From: Rhodobacteraceae bacterium IMCC1335
GTDB lineage: Bacteria; Pseudomonadota; Alphaproteobacteria; Rhodobacterales; Rhodobacteraceae
Length of the DNA stretch: 64,000 nt
Assembly: GCA_039640495.1 (NCBI GenBank)
Contig: CP046864.1
Coordinates: 1,922,001 to 1,986,000, forward strand
Direction: 5' to 3'
Made by a program: the position numbers and the translations under genes. Shown here in pieces: positions 45,243 through 54,808 of the stretch; position 1 is the first letter of the stretch, and every line of letters starts with the position of its first letter. Below the pieces are notes generated by a model. That model did no database searches, was not told where the DNA came from, and worked only from the letters and a program-made list of their open reading frames with translations.

Positions 45243-46742
45243 ATGACTGAATTAACGCATTATATTGGTGGGGCCCATGTAAAAGGAACCTCCGGGCGCT
45301 TTGCGGATGTGTACAATCCCGCCACCGGGGAGGTGCAAGCAAAAGTGCCTCTGGCGTCAGCCGCCGAGATATCTCAGGCTGTAGAAATTGCCGAAACGGC
45401 GCAGCGCGCATGGGGGGCCGTGAACCCGCAGCGACGTGCCCGCGTCATGATGAAATTTGTCGACCTGCTGAACCGTGATATGGATCAACTTGCCGAAGCG
45501 CTTAGCCGGGAACATGGCAAAACTCTGCCAGATGCCAAAGGCGATGTGCAGCGCGGTTTGGAAGTGGTGGAATATTGCATCGGTGCACCGCAAATGCTCA
45601 AGGGCGAATTCACCGATAGCGCCGGCCCTGGCATTGATATGTATTCGATGCGTCAGGCATTAGGGGTTACGGCTGGAATAACCCCATTCAACTTTCCCGC
45701 AATGATCCCGATGTGGATGTTTGCGCCGGCGATTGTCTGCGGCAATGCCTTCATTCTCAAACCATCAGAAAGAGACCCTTCAGTGCCTTTAATGCTTGCG
45801 GAGCTGATGGAGGAGGCAGGGTTGCCAAAAGGCGTTTTACAAGTGGTGAATGGCGATAAAGAAGCGGTTGACGCGATTTTGGACAATCCTGTGATCCAAT
45901 CGATCGGATTTGTCGGATCAACGCCGATCGCCGAGTATATTTACGGGCGCGGCTGCAGCAATGGCAAACGCGTTCAGTGCTTTGGTGGTGCCAAGAACCA
46001 TATGATCATCATGCCAGATGCGGATATGGATCAGGCAGCCGATGCGTTGATAGGCGCCGGATATGGGGCTGCAGGCGAGCGCTGTATGGCGATTTCGGTT
46101 GCGGTGCCTGTAGGCGATGAAACCGCTGACCGCCTGATTGAAAAATTAGTGCCGCGTATTGAAAAACTGAAAGTTGGCCCTTACACGGCGGACGATGAGG
46201 TTGATTATGGCCCGGTTGTCACCAAAGCTGCGCAACAAAATATTCTGGGATTGGTAGAAAGCGGCATAAAGCAAGGCGCGGAATTAGTTGTCGATGGGCG
46301 TGATTTCAGCCTGCAAGGCTATGAAGATGGATTTTTTGTTGGCCCGCATCTTTTTGACCGGGTCACTCCAGAAATGGACATCTATAAAAAGGAAATTTTT
46401 GGCCCAGTTCTCAGCACAGTACGCGCCGGAAGCTATGAAGAAGCCATCTCATTGGCTATGGATCATGAATATGGCAATGGCACGGCAATTTTCACGCGCG
46501 ATGGAGATGCGGCGCGCGATTTTGCCAATCGGATCAATATTGGCATGGTCGGTATTAACGTTCCAATCCCAGTGCCCCTTGCCTATCACACTTTTGGTGG
46601 TTGGAAAAAATCCGTGTTTGGCGATTTGAACCAACACGGGCCCGACGCGTTTAAATTCTATACAAGAACCAAAACCATCACGTCTAGATGGCCCTCTGGG
46701 ATCAAAGAAGGCGGCGAGTTTAACTTTAAAGCGATGGATTAA
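45243..46742 (+). CDS. mmsA: Methylmalonate-semialdehyde dehydrogenase (CoA-acylating)
   Basis: A 499-residue aldehyde dehydrogenase that makes propionyl-CoA from methylmalonate semialdehyde at the end of valine degradation. AGITPFNFPAMIPMWMFAPA and the catalytic Cys in GAAGERCMAIS (near 280) are typical of the CoA-acylating class, as is the C-terminal TRTKTITSRWP. CAGGAG precedes ATG 45243. First gene of the valine operon. Confidence 0.95.
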   Translation: MTELTHYIGGAHVKGTSGRFADVYNPATGEVQAKVPLASAAEISQAVEIAETAQRAWGAVNPQRRARVMMKFVDLLNRDMDQLAEALSREHGKTLPDAKGDVQRGLEVVEYCIGAPQMLKGEFTDSAGPGIDMYSMRQALGVTAGITPFNFPAMIPMWMFAPAIVCGNAFILKPSERDPSVPLMLAELMEEAGLPKGVLQVVNGDKEAVDAILDNPVIQSIGFVGSTPIAEYIYGRGCSNGKRVQCFGGAKNHMIIMPDADMDQAADALIGAGYGAAGERCMAISVAVPVGDETADRLIEKLVPRIEKLKVGPYTADDEVDYGPVVTKAAQQNILGLVESGIKQGAELVVDGRDFSLQGYEDGFFVGPHLFDRVTPEMDIYKKEIFGPVLSTVRAGSYEEAISLAMDHEYGNGTAIFTRDGDAARDFANRINIGMVGINVPIPVPLAYHTFGGWKKSVFGDLNQHGPDAFKFYTRTKTITSRWPSGIKEGGEFNFKAMD

Positions 46743-46749
46743 CGCATCT

Positions 46750-46780
46750 GGGTAAGCTGCACCACTCTAGCGGCTTACCC
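46750..46780 (+). terminator. Hairpin between mmsA and the acyl-CoA dehydrogenase gene
   Basis: GGGTAAGCTGC pairs with GCGGCTTACCC (46750-46760/46770-46780), 11 bp including one T-G pair, with a 9-nt loop. There is no T-run, so it may be a processing or partial termination site inside the operon. Confidence 0.5.
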
Positions 46781-46933
46781 CTCTCGAATCTGAGCCGGTC
46801 AAATGGGCATGTGAGCAAACGCGCAAAGCGGCCTAAGCCGCAAGCTCACTTGCCATCTTGTGGCTTGCATAGAGGTCAGGAAAGCGCCAATCATGCCACC
46901 GCACCTTAACAACACACATGCAGGAGGACTTCT

Positions 46934-48076
46934 TTGGATTTTTCGTTAAGCAGCGAACAAACCGCCATCTTTGATATGGCTTATGAGTTTGGCCAAGAGC
47001 ATATCGCCCCCTTTGCGCGCGATTGGGAAAATCAAGGCACCATTCCAAAAGAGCTGTGGCCTAAAGTCGCGCAGCTGGGTTTGGGCGGTATTTATGTCTC
47101 CGACGAGATGGGGGGATCCGGCTTAAGTCGGCTAGATGCGACCTTAGTGTTTGAAGCTTTGGCAATGGCCTGCCCGTCAGTCTCGGCGTTTTTATCAATT
47201 CACAATATGTGTGGCGGCATGATCGATCGTTACGGCGATCCAGAAACCCGCGCAAGATGGTTGCCGCGCTTATGCCAAATGGATTTGATTTTCAGCTATT
47301 GTCTGACCGAACCAGGTTCGGGATCAGACGCGGCAGCGCTGCGCAGTCAAGCCACGCGTACCAATGAAGGGTATCGGCTTAACGGAACCAAAGCCTTTAT
47401 CTCGGGTGGGGGGTATTCAGATGCCTATATTGTAATGGCCCGCACCGGGGCCGAGGGTCCAAAAGGTGTCTCGGCTTTCATAGTTGAAGCGGGCAGCGAT
47501 GGGCTAAGCTATGGTGCTCTTGAGGATAAAATGGGCTGGCGCGCGCAGCCCACGGCGCAAGTTCAGTTTGACGCATGTCCAATTCCTGCTCAAAATCTGC
47601 TGGGTGAAGAAGGCAAAGGGTTTCACTATGCGATGGCTGGGCTGGATGGTGGCCGCTTGAATATTGCAGCAAGCGCCTTGGGCGGCGCGGAACAGGCTTT
47701 GCAAGCCACGCTGGCCTATATGGGAGAGCGCAAGGCCTTCGGCAAAACGATTGATCAATTTCAAGCCCTACAGTTCAACTTGGCGGATATGGAAGTAAAG
47801 CTGCAAGCCGCGCGCAGCTTCTTGCGCCAAGCCGCGTGGAAATTAGACATGCAGGCCCCGGATGCCACAAAATTCTGCGCTATGGCAAAGCTCATGGTCA
47901 CCGACAATGCCTTTGAAACTGCCAATCAATGCCTGCAATTGCATGGTGGCTATGGATATCTTGCCGATTACGGCATTGAAAAAATCGTTCGTGATTTGCG
48001 CGTCCACCAAATTTTGGAAGGCACCAACGAAATCATGCGGATGATTATTGCGCGCCAAATGCTGGCAGATAGATGA
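46934..48076 (+). CDS. Acyl-CoA dehydrogenase (isobutyryl-CoA dehydrogenase-like)
   Basis: A 380-residue flavoenzyme starting at TTG 46934 with a strong AGGAGG upstream (MDFSLSSEQTAIFDM). FSYCLTEPGSGSDAAALRS is the FAD/substrate motif, and the base Glu lies in HQILEGTNEIMRM (near 362). Position between mmsA and the hydroxyisobutyryl-CoA hydrolase gene supports isobutyryl-CoA as substrate. It overlaps the next gene as ATGA. Confidence 0.9.
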   Translation: MDFSLSSEQTAIFDMAYEFGQEHIAPFARDWENQGTIPKELWPKVAQLGLGGIYVSDEMGGSGLSRLDATLVFEALAMACPSVSAFLSIHNMCGGMIDRYGDPETRARWLPRLCQMDLIFSYCLTEPGSGSDAAALRSQATRTNEGYRLNGTKAFISGGGYSDAYIVMARTGAEGPKGVSAFIVEAGSDGLSYGALEDKMGWRAQPTAQVQFDACPIPAQNLLGEEGKGFHYAMAGLDGGRLNIAASALGGAEQALQATLAYMGERKAFGKTIDQFQALQFNLADMEVKLQAARSFLRQAAWKLDMQAPDATKFCAMAKLMVTDNAFETANQCLQLHGGYGYLADYGIEKIVRDLRVHQILEGTNEIMRMIIARQMLADR

Positions 48077-49113
48077 GCGATATCTCTATTCGCCAGATTG
48101 GTCACGCCGGGCGTATCACCTTACAACGGCCCGAGGCGCTTAATGCCATCACTGCTGATATGTGCAGCGCGATCGAGCGGGCGCTGCTGACCTGGCGCGA
48201 TAAAAATGATATCGAGGTAGTGATTATTGATGCACAGGGCGATCGGGCTTTTTGTTCTGGGGGAGATATTTCTGAATTATACAAGACCGGCCGCCAAGGG
48301 GATTATGCATATGGGCAGGCGTTTTGGGCGGCTGAATATCGCCTGAACGCATTAATCTATCATTACCCCAAACCCTATATCGCGTTCATGCAAGGGTTTA
48401 CGATGGGCGGAGGCGTTGGAATTTCATGCCATGGCAGCCACCGTATTGTGGGAGAAACCAGCCAAATTGCGATGCCAGAATGTGGCATCGGGTTGATCCC
48501 CGATGTGGGCGGATCCTATATTCTTGCCTGCGCTCCGGGCTATTTGGGCGAATATTTGGGTTTAACAGCGGCAAGGATGGCCGCTGCAGATGCGATATAT
48601 GCCGGCTTTGCGGATCACTTCATTCCACTAAGTCACTGGAAAACCTTGATCGAAACTTTAGAGAAAACGGGAAATACCGAGCATATCGCCAACGCGGCCC
48701 AGCCTGCGCCCAGCAGCGAATTAAAAGCCCTTCAAACGCAAATAGATCGGCATTTCTCGAATGAAACATTGGCGGGATTGATCTCTTCCCTCACCACGAG
48801 CGATGATGAATTCAGTCAAAAAAGTCTAAAAATGGTAAGCAGAAACGCACCTTTATCGATGGCCAGTACAATTTTGCTGCTGCGCCAATTGCGCGATGAA
48901 GGCCCCGATATCTTGCGCGCTTTGCAATATGAATACAGGTTTACCGCGCGCTCTATGGAGATTGGTGATTTTTTAGAAGGTGTTCGCGCGGCGATTATCG
49001 ACAAAGACAGGAACCCGCATTGGCAATATAATCTGACAGAGGTCCCGCAAAAGGCCAGCCAGAGCATGTTGGCCCCATTGGACGCTTTGGAATTGAACGT
49101 GAAGGAGAGTTAA
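48073..49113 (+). CDS. 3-hydroxyisobutyryl-CoA hydrolase-like crotonase
   Basis: A 346-residue crotonase, longer than simple hydratases and matching 3-hydroxyisobutyryl-CoA hydrolases. AFCSGGDISELYKTG and GFTMGGGVGISCHGSHRIV are the oxyanion-hole segments; MPECGIGLIPDVGGSY carries the catalytic Glu/Asp pair. It is coupled to the preceding and following genes and would release 3-hydroxyisobutyrate for MmsB. Confidence 0.9.
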   Translation: MSDISIRQIGHAGRITLQRPEALNAITADMCSAIERALLTWRDKNDIEVVIIDAQGDRAFCSGGDISELYKTGRQGDYAYGQAFWAAEYRLNALIYHYPKPYIAFMQGFTMGGGVGISCHGSHRIVGETSQIAMPECGIGLIPDVGGSYILACAPGYLGEYLGLTAARMAAADAIYAGFADHFIPLSHWKTLIETLEKTGNTEHIANAAQPAPSSELKALQTQIDRHFSNETLAGLISSLTTSDDEFSQKSLKMVSRNAPLSMASTILLLRQLRDEGPDILRALQYEYRFTARSMEIGDFLEGVRAAIIDKDRNPHWQYNLTEVPQKASQSMLAPLDALELNVKES

Positions 49114-49986
49114 ATGCAAATTGGATTTATTGGCCTTGGAAATATGGGGCGCCCAATGGCGGAAAACCTTGCACATGCAGGCCATATGGTGCGCGGATTT
49201 GATACGGTGAGCGTGCATGCCGAGGGGGTTGAAATCATGGATTCGGCCACTGCCGCCGCAACCGGCGCCGATATCGTGATTACCATGCTGCCGAACGGCG
49301 CAATTCTAAAATCTATTGCGGCCCAGATTATACCGGATATGCGCGCAGATAGCATTTTTCTGGATTGCTCGACAGTCGATGTGCAAAGCGCAAGGGATGT
49401 AAGCGAAATGGCCAATGCCGCCAATATCGCGAGCTTGGATGCACCCGTCTCCGGCGGCATCGGCGGCGCTTCAGCAGGCACGCTTACCTTTATGGTCGGC
49501 GGAGCTGAGACAGCATTCCATACCGCAAAACCACTATTTGACGTTATGGGTCAAAAATCTGTTCACTGCGGTAAAAGCGGCAATGGGCAAGCGGCTAAAA
49601 TCTGCAATAATATGATCCTTGGCGCAACCATGGTTGTAACTTGCGAAGCCTTCGCGCTGGCCGATAAATTGGGGCTAGACCGTCAATCAATGTTTGATGT
49701 GGTTAGCACCTCCTCGGGATATAGCTGGTCGATGAATGCCTATTGCCCTGCGCCGGGTATTGGGCCGAATTCGCCCGCAGATAATGGCTATCAGCCCGGA
49801 TTTTCGTCAGAATTGATGCTCAAGGATCTTCGTCTCAGCCAACAAGCCGCGCAAGCAGTGGCGGCTGACACGCCGCTCGGGCAAGCAGCAACGCAGCTCT
49901 ATCAAACTTTCGTAGAAGACGAAGATGGCCTTGGAAAAGATTTTTCAGCGATGTTGCCGCGCTTTGAACAACGCAAGCGCTCCTAA
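49114..49986 (+). CDS. mmsB: 3-hydroxyisobutyrate dehydrogenase
   Basis: A 290-residue beta-hydroxyacid dehydrogenase. The NAD motif is IGFIGLGNMGRPMAENL, the substrate motif DAPVSGGIGGASAGTLTFMVGG, and the catalytic Lys is in GNGQAAKICNNMI (near 171). It starts directly after the preceding stop with AAGGAGAG upstream. Its product is the substrate of MmsA, which closes the pathway within this operon. Confidence 0.94.
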   Translation: MQIGFIGLGNMGRPMAENLAHAGHMVRGFDTVSVHAEGVEIMDSATAAATGADIVITMLPNGAILKSIAAQIIPDMRADSIFLDCSTVDVQSARDVSEMANAANIASLDAPVSGGIGGASAGTLTFMVGGAETAFHTAKPLFDVMGQKSVHCGKSGNGQAAKICNNMILGATMVVTCEAFALADKLGLDRQSMFDVVSTSSGYSWSMNAYCPAPGIGPNSPADNGYQPGFSSELMLKDLRLSQQAAQAVAADTPLGQAATQLYQTFVEDEDGLGKDFSAMLPRFEQRKRS

Positions 49987-50295
49987 AAGCTTTACCCCCA
50001 GTCAGATTGAAACTTAGGGCTTAGAACCAATGAAAACATAAGTATATTCGACGGTCAGCTGCGCCTAAAACAGCGCAAAATTCAAAACCTATTTGACGTT
50101 ACAGATCAATGCGTATCAACCACCTGTACGCGAGCGCGTCGATCTAAACTTTCCAATGAACGGCGCTGCGATACCGTTTACCTCCCAGCATAATACCCAA
50201 TTTTACAATAAAGCTTGCGTCACAAGCCGCTCATGAACATATAAGAGGGTCAGAAACGGGTCGAACAGTGGCCCAGTAAACATTGGAAGTAAAAT
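49987..50295. other. Intergenic gap after mmsB, no gene seen
   Basis: About 309 bp with no coding-like frame, no clear terminator with T-run and no RNA gene recognised. It probably contains the promoter of the IalB-like gene. Confidence 0.5.
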
Positions 50296-50877
50296 ATGAA
50301 TTTTCGCATTTCGATCCGCAACGCTCTTGGCGCCATAAGTCTTTGTATGGCGTCCTTCGTACATGCTCAACAATCTGAGCAGAATGCGGCAGAGTCATTG
50401 TCACTTGGTTTGAATATAGAAGTTCCAAATATCGGCCAACCCTATATTGCTGAACGGTTAGGCGATTGGAACATGCGCTGCATACGCAGCGAGAACGGGC
50501 AAGATCCATGCGAATTGTTTCAATTATTGGTCAATAATGAAGGTAATCCATTAAGCGAGATTATGGTCTTTCCGCTTCCACAGGGACAAGCCGCAATCGC
50601 CGGTGCAACAATTATCGTGCCGCTTAAAACGCTTTTAACAGCACGCATGACGATTGGCTTTGATACAGAAACAACAAAAAGTTACCCCTATTCATTCTGC
50701 ACAGAAATCGGATGCATCGCACGCATCGGTCTAACTGAAGGCGATATTGCATTGATGAAGGCGGGCAATCAATCTGTCATTACGATCCGTCATATGGATG
50801 CGCCAGACAAAGCCTTAAATTTAAACCTATCGCTCAGCGGATTTACTGCCGGATTCAATAAAATATCAAATCAATAA
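50296..50877 (+). CDS. Invasion-associated locus B (IalB) family protein
   Basis: A 193-residue secreted protein with signal peptide MNFRISIRNALGAISLCMAS cleaved probably after VHA. GDWNMRCIRSENGQDPCELF and YSFCTEIGCIARIGL are the family signature with two cysteine pairs. IalB was named in Bartonella, but the family is widespread in free-living Alphaproteobacteria with unknown periplasmic function. Its stop lies within a 14-bp palindrome (50872-50885) shared with the stop of lpxB on the other strand. Confidence 0.85.
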   Translation: MNFRISIRNALGAISLCMASFVHAQQSEQNAAESLSLGLNIEVPNIGQPYIAERLGDWNMRCIRSENGQDPCELFQLLVNNEGNPLSEIMVFPLPQGQAAIAGATIIVPLKTLLTARMTIGFDTETTKSYPYSFCTEIGCIARIGLTEGDIALMKAGNQSVITIRHMDAPDKALNLNLSLSGFTAGFNKISNQ

Positions 50878-50879
50878 TA

Positions 50880-52037
50880 TTATTGGGCTGCTAGAAACTT
50901 AATGACTGATTGCGCCGCCCGTTCGCCCGGCGGGTGACCGTTTTGTCCAAGCGCCTGCATTGTGCTGTGCATAGCTTGGATCTGTCCCATTGGATCGTCA
51001 AGCACCTTTAAAACGCTTGGCGTGATCAACTCTTCCCGACAATTCTCGGCGATGAATTCGGGGATAGATTTGCTATCTGTAATCAAATTGACCAAACTCA
51101 CCGTTTCGACCTTTAGCATGCGTCCTATGATTTGCCGCGACAAAAACCCCATATCATAGGCAATCACCATGGGGGTAAGCGTGGCAGCAAGTTCTAAAGA
51201 TACGGTGCCTGAAGCCGCAAGAGCCACATCTGCAGCCTGAAATGCGGCGCGCTTTTGCCTGTGAGCTTGCGCATTTGAGCGTGGTTCAATGAGAATCGGC
51301 TTAACCGGCCAGGTCGCGATCTGGTCCTTCACCAAAGTCACAACCGACGCCGCCATCGGCAATACAAATCTCAAATCAGGGCGAGCTGCATGCAGTTTTT
51401 CGACTACTTTTCCAAACACAGGCGCCAGGCGTTTGATCTCTGAACCGCGTGATCCGGGCAAGCATAAGATCATTGGCGCGTCATTAATACCCGTTTCTGC
51501 CCGAAACCGTTGAGCTTCATCGCGCGTGGCACGGGGATCGTTGACAACGGGATGCCCCACAAAATCACAACTCATACCCGCGGCCTGCATATAGGGTGGC
51601 TCAAATGGAAAAAGCGCCAAAACATGATCCACGAAAGGTGACATTTTCCGCGCACGCCCAGGCCGCCAGGCCCAAACCGTTGGCGCAACATAATGAACAC
51701 TCGGAACCTGCTTTCTGCGTCGAACAGCTTTGGCAAGGCGCAGCGAAAATTCGGGCAGGTCAATTGTAATCAACACATCCGCCCTCCCGTCTATCACCGC
51801 ATCCGCCGCTTCTGCAATGCGCCGTTTTAAAAACCTGTATTTTGACAAGATCTCTGAAATTCCCATCAAGGAGATATCAGACATTGGAAATAAAGTTTTT
51901 AAGCCCGCCTGTTCCATCAATGGCCCGCCGACCCCGTAGAATTCGGGCGCATTGGGCATGTGTTTGAGAAGGCCCGCCATCAGCGCTGCCCCAAGTTTAT
52001 CGCCAGAGGCCTCTCCCGCGAGCAAAAAAATCTTCAT
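50880..52037 (-). CDS. lpxB: Lipid-A-disaccharide synthase
   Basis: A 385-residue GT19 glycosyltransferase joining UDP-diacylglucosamine and lipid X. It begins IFLLAGEASGDKLGAALMAG; FYGVGGPLMEQAGL and VHYVAPTVWAWRPGRA are family motifs, as is LCLPGSRGSEIKRL. It is the last gene of the bamA-to-lpxB operon; its ATG overlaps the lpxI stop. Confidence 0.96.
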   Translation of the reverse strand: MKIFLLAGEASGDKLGAALMAGLLKHMPNAPEFYGVGGPLMEQAGLKTLFPMSDISLMGISEILSKYRFLKRRIAEAADAVIDGRADVLITIDLPEFSLRLAKAVRRRKQVPSVHYVAPTVWAWRPGRARKMSPFVDHVLALFPFEPPYMQAAGMSCDFVGHPVVNDPRATRDEAQRFRAETGINDAPMILCLPGSRGSEIKRLAPVFGKVVEKLHAARPDLRFVLPMAASVVTLVKDQIATWPVKPILIEPRSNAQAHRQKRAAFQAADVALAASGTVSLELAATLTPMVIAYDMGFLSRQIIGRMLKVETVSLVNLITDSKSIPEFIAENCREELITPSVLKVLDDPMGQIQAMHSTMQALGQNGHPPGERAAQSVIKFLAAQ

Positions 52038-52846
52038 TGCGTGCTCTCACGGGCCTGCAGGAAAATATTCAACTCAGAACAACGTTGGGTTATTTTCTCA
52101 CGCTCAAGCAGAAGAACTTTTTTCGGTGTAACAACGATGCCAGCAAGCCCTGCGGCAGCAACATGTGATAGGGTATCCACCCCGATCGCGGGCATATCCG
52201 CGCGTAAATCCTGGCCGGCTTTGGGCCGCTTCACAAAAATCCCACGGTCCGGATTGCGCAACGCAGCGGCTGTCTGGGCGACCGTTTTTAACATAAAGTC
52301 AGTCCCTTGTAGCGTCTCTATTGCCAATAACTGCCCTGCTTCCACCACGACCCCTTGCCCCACATCTACAGCGGCAAGTGATTTCAATACATGATCGGCT
52401 TTTTGGACCTCATCCGCATAATCTCTACTCATTTTTCCCAATAGCAGACCCGGCTCAGCGGTTATATTCGGCACAAGTTGATCCGCCCCAACAATATCAA
52501 AACCTTGACTTTCAAACAAACCGATCACAAAGCGTAATAAGAAATCATCCCCTTGCCGCATGGCTTTTGAAAGATCAGGAATTACGGCGCGCGTGAAGGC
52601 ATCAAACAGCTCGGGATCAAACGCGGGTCGTTGCATTGCACCGGCCAAAACAACCTTTGTCACGCCAGCTGCGCGCAGGCTGTCAAAAAGCGCCCCCAAA
52701 CGTTCCAAAGAAAAGAAATTAATCGCATGTGCGGGCCGGTCATAGCTGAGGTGTTGAAAACCACAAAACATAGCCTGCGGGTGTGCCTGCGCCACCAGCG
52801 TTGGCAAAACGCCCGAACCTGCGAGGATCGCCAAGCGCCCCGTCAT
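52034..52846 (-). CDS. lpxI: UDP-2,3-diacylglucosamine pyrophosphatase LpxI
   Basis: About 270 residues from ATG 52846, which follows the lpxA stop by one base and has AGGTGAG upstream; GTG 52855 is the alternative. GRLAILAGSGVLPTLVA, LAGAMQRPAFDP and ADMPAIGVDTL are LpxI hallmarks. LpxI replaces LpxH in most Alphaproteobacteria and produces lipid X. Confidence 0.94.
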   Translation of the reverse strand: MTGRLAILAGSGVLPTLVAQAHPQAMFCGFQHLSYDRPAHAINFFSLERLGALFDSLRAAGVTKVVLAGAMQRPAFDPELFDAFTRAVIPDLSKAMRQGDDFLLRFVIGLFESQGFDIVGADQLVPNITAEPGLLLGKMSRDYADEVQKADHVLKSLAAVDVGQGVVVEAGQLLAIETLQGTDFMLKTVAQTAAALRNPDRGIFVKRPKAGQDLRADMPAIGVDTLSHVAAAGLAGIVVTPKKVLLLEREKITQRCSELNIFLQARESTQ

Positions 52847-52847
52847 A

Positions 52848-53639
52848 TCACTCACCTGGGGTGAGAAAAGAGCGATCCGACGAGGCCGTTACGAAATCAA
52901 CAATATGCTGGACGTAATCGCTATCGGTTTCATCGCCCAACCGTTTTGCGCGGTCTTGAAAGGTTCCATCGCCCTGCGCCAACATTTGAAACGCGGCCCG
53001 TAATGCGGTTATATCCCCCCGCGAGACGCCGCGGCGCTTTAGGCCAACAAGGTTCAACCCGTCTAACTGCCCCCGTGGCGCTTGCACCAGACCATAGGGG
53101 ATAACATCATTGGTCACCATCGTTAGGGCGCCAATAATTGCCCCTCGACCAATACGCACAAATTGATGGATACCCGCCAAGCCCCCCACCAAAACATCAT
53201 CTTCTATTATGCAATGCCCACCGATCGCCGCGCTGTTTACAACGATAATCCGATCCGCAAGCAGTGCATCATGCGCAACATGACAGCCCGCCAAAAATAA
53301 TCCATCATTGCCAACCTGAGTGATCCCACCGCCGCCTTCGGTGCCCGTATTCATCGTTACATGCTCGCGGATACAATTGCGGGCCCCGATAAGCAGCCGC
53401 GTTTGCTCGCCCTTGAATTTTTTATCCTGCGGAATTTCTCCCAACACTGCGAAAGGAAAAACGGTAGTGTCATCACCAATATCTGTGCGCCCTGTCACAA
53501 CCACATGGCTCTTCAAAACCACACGATCGCCTAAAGACACATCTTTTCCAACATGACAGAACGGCCCGATATGGCAGCCTAAGCCCAGCTCAACCCCATC
53601 CTCAACAATGGCGCTGGGGTGAATAAATGTATCGCTCAC
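52848..53639 (-). CDS. lpxA: UDP-N-acetylglucosamine acyltransferase LpxA
   Basis: A 263-residue left-handed parallel beta-helix protein, the first step of lipid A synthesis. Hexapeptide repeats run through the first two thirds ([20 protein letters not shown]), and [12 protein letters not shown] holds the catalytic His. The start is GTG 53639, overlapping the fabZ stop as GTGA. Confidence 0.95.
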   Translation of the reverse strand: MSDTFIHPSAIVEDGVELGLGCHIGPFCHVGKDVSLGDRVVLKSHVVVTGRTDIGDDTTVFPFAVLGEIPQDKKFKGEQTRLLIGARNCIREHVTMNTGTEGGGGITQVGNDGLFLAGCHVAHDALLADRIIVVNSAAIGGHCIIEDDVLVGGLAGIHQFVRIGRGAIIGALTMVTNDVIPYGLVQAPRGQLDGLNLVGLKRRGVSRGDITALRAAFQMLAQGDGTFQDRAKRLGDETDSDYVQHIVDFVTASSDRSFLTPGE

Positions 53640-54109
53640 GACGGCACCACATTCGAAAGGTCCATCATGGCTGTAAACTCTGCCTCAGCGGCCATTTCGC
53701 CATTCACGCTGGCGCGGCCTGAAAATTTCCAAACCTTCGCGCCTACCTTTCCACGTAAGGTTGTGATTTGCATCTTCAGATGATCCCCAGGCCCGACCTT
53801 ACGACGGAACTTACAATTATCGATTGACATAAAATAAATCAGCATATTCTTATCCGCTAATCCCAGCGTGCTGCCCACCATAACCGCCGCCGTTTGCGCC
53901 ATCGCCTCAACCATCAGAACCCCGGGCATAATCGGCGTACCTGGAAAATGGCCTTGAAACTGCGGTTCATTCATCGTGACGTTTTTATGCCCAAGCGCAG
54001 AGGCGGTTCCAACGATATCAGTGACGCGATCCACCAATAAAAACGGATACCGATGCGGCAAAATACGTTGGATTAATTGGATATCCGCCTCAGTTCCAGA
54101 ATCTGCCAT
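53636..54109 (-). CDS. fabZ: 3-hydroxyacyl-[acyl-carrier-protein] dehydratase FabZ
   Basis: A 157-residue hot-dog-fold dehydratase. [13 protein letters not shown], then [20 protein letters not shown] with the catalytic His and Glu. It supplies fatty acid synthesis and sits by custom in the lipid A operon. No lpxD gene lies between it and skp; the 156-bp gap holds nothing recognisable. Confidence 0.96.
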   Translation of the reverse strand: MADSGTEADIQLIQRILPHRYPFLLVDRVTDIVGTASALGHKNVTMNEPQFQGHFPGTPIMPGVLMVEAMAQTAAVMVGSTLGLADKNMLIYFMSIDNCKFRRKVGPGDHLKMQITTLRGKVGAKVWKFSGRASVNGEMAAEAEFTAMMDLSNVVPS

Positions 54110-54265
54110 GTTTCGCCCCTATCTTGTTCTTTTTATCAAAATCTAGCTAGCAACCCTGCAAGCCCAACACAAGTACCCTGCGATTTTCTTTCCCAACACG
54201 CGAGCTCTTAACAAAAAGGAAATACGAACAAATTAAAAGGATTTATGGACTTAGCGTAACGTGGC

Positions 54266-54808
54266 TTATCGGCCATCTCCAAGCTCTTGATCTATCCGGC
54301 GGATGGCTTCTTTGGTGATATCTGCAGAGGCAATAACCAACACCACTTGCTTCTTTTCCAACAAGATAGTCGCGTTGCGCTCTTGCATGATTTGTACAAA
54401 AATCGGCCCAAATTGTTGTAGCACATCGGATTGCGCCGCATCGCCAGCAAGTTTCAGCTCAACCCGTTTGTCTTCCTGCTCTTTGCGCAACCTAGTCGAT
54501 TTTTGATCAAAGGCCAGCGCCATTTCTTTAAAAGCAGAGGGATCAGTACTACCACGCAGATCACTTAGGGCCTTTTCTTCGGCGACCAGTTCTTCTGCGA
54601 TGCGTTCAAATTCATTGCTCAGCGCTTGGTTTGCCTGCTGAAATTCTGCGATAATACGGCGGCCATATAGCGTGGTCCGAAAAACCTCATCGAAATCAAC
54701 CACCACCACCTGTTGGGCGGCAGGTGCGCCAGCTTGACCAAATACGGGGCCTGCGAGCAGCAGCAAAAGAAAAAACCCCTTTAAAAAGCTTAATCTAAAC
54801 CTGTTCAT
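54266..54808 (-). CDS. OmpH/Skp family periplasmic chaperone
   Basis: A 180-residue protein with signal peptide (LSFLKGFFLLLLLAGPVFGQ) and a long coiled-coil body (IAEFQQANQALSNEFERIAE, then STRLRKEQEDKRVELKLAGD) typical of Skp tentacles. It escorts unfolded outer-membrane proteins to BamA, whose gene immediately precedes it (the stop and start overlap by one base at 54808). Confidence 0.88.
   Translation of the reverse strand: MNRFRLSFLKGFFLLLLLAGPVFGQAGAPAAQQVVVVDFDEVFRTTLYGRRIIAEFQQANQALSNEFERIAEELVAEEKALSDLRGSTDPSAFKEMALAFDQKSTRLRKEQEDKRVELKLAGDAAQSDVLQQFGPIFVQIMQERNATILLEKKQVVLVIASADITKEAIRRIDQELGDGR

Noticed and set aside
50872..50885. 14-bp palindrome CAATAATATTATTG as an operator or terminator
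   Set aside because: It is made of the two converging stop codons of the IalB-like gene and lpxB with A/T bases, has no loop and no T-run; probably coincidental.
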